Source of the DNA: Actinoplanes liguriensis
GTDB taxonomy: Bacteria > Actinomycetota > Actinomycetes > Mycobacteriales > Micromonosporaceae
DNA length: 5,238 bases
Direction of reading: 5' to 3'
Assembly: GCA_000715855.1 (NCBI GenBank)
Contig: KL571428.1
Coordinates: forward strand, 7,676-12,913
Shown here: positions 5,224 to 5,238 of the stretch, in pieces
Numbering within the stretch: the first letter of the stretch is position 1
How the letters are laid out: the number at the start of each line of letters is the position of its first letter
Translations under genes and position numbers: made by a program
The notes under the pieces: model-generated
Database searches by the model: none
What the model was told of the DNA's origin: nothing
Seen by the model: only the letters and a program-made list of their open reading frames with translations

Positions 5224-5238
5224 CTGTCTCTTATACAC
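5224..5238 (+). other. Nextera/Tn5 mosaic-end adapter remnant (sequencing artefact)
   Basis: CTGTCTCTTATACAC equals the first 15 bases of the 19-base Tn5 mosaic end as it appears in Illumina Nextera read-through. It lies exactly at the 3' end of the window and is much more AT-rich than the genome around it. It is almost certainly untrimmed adapter rather than chromosome, and marks a contig end. Confidence 0.93.

Noticed and set aside
5224..5238. Transposon end or insertion-sequence terminus at the right edge
   Set aside because: The bases do match a Tn5 mosaic end, but their position at the contig edge and the absence of any transposase sequence or target duplication point to library adapter, not a resident element.
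1..5238. A novel defence, phage or CRISPR-like system
   Set aside because: All large genes belong to recognisable families (two hydrolases, a two-component pair, a permease). No repeat array, nuclease, integrase or toxin-antitoxin pair was seen.

Overview
The window is very GC-rich DNA with strong third-position GC bias, GTG starts, an RxxR-type Tat leader and a NarL/LuxR two-component pair. This suggests a high-GC actinomycete; a Micromonosporaceae- or Streptomyces-like host is possible, but the genus cannot be read from the sequence. It looks like the end of a draft-assembly contig, because the last 15 bases match the Illumina Nextera/Tn5 transposon adapter. Genuine genomic sequence therefore probably ends at 5223.

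Layout. (1) Positions 1-642 (+) hold the C-terminal part of a neutral/alkaline-ceramidase-like amidohydrolase whose start lies off the window. (2) Positions 639-1910 (+), overlapping the first gene by ATGA, encode a Tat-exported EstA-like esterase with an N-terminal Ig-like region and an alpha/beta-hydrolase domain. These two form a translationally coupled pair, probably for hydrolysis of lipids or other ester/amide substrates. (3) Positions 1911-2061 separate convergent genes and contain a long imperfect hairpin (1961-2017), probably a bidirectional terminator. (4) Positions 2062-2772 (-) encode a NarL/LuxR-family response regulator. (5) Positions 2773-2921 are a divergent intergenic/leader region with two dyad elements and a Shine-Dalgarno sequence. 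(6) Positions 2922-4043 (+) encode a membrane sensor histidine kinase of the HisKA_3 type, whose real start may be a CTG at 2874. (7) Positions 4112-5149 (+) encode an EamA/DMT-family permease, 68 bp downstream of the kinase and possibly cotranscribed with it. (8) Positions 5150-5223 hold a weak hairpin, an AT-richer patch and a possible start of another gene, followed by adapter sequence.

The kinase and regulator are almost certainly partners, arranged divergently, and the permease is a plausible but unproven target. I saw no CRISPR array, tRNA, rRNA, insertion sequence or phage gene, and no convincing sign of an undescribed system. The points most worth checking are the adapter tail, the kinase start, the dyads between kinase and regulator, and the ceramidase-esterase pairing.
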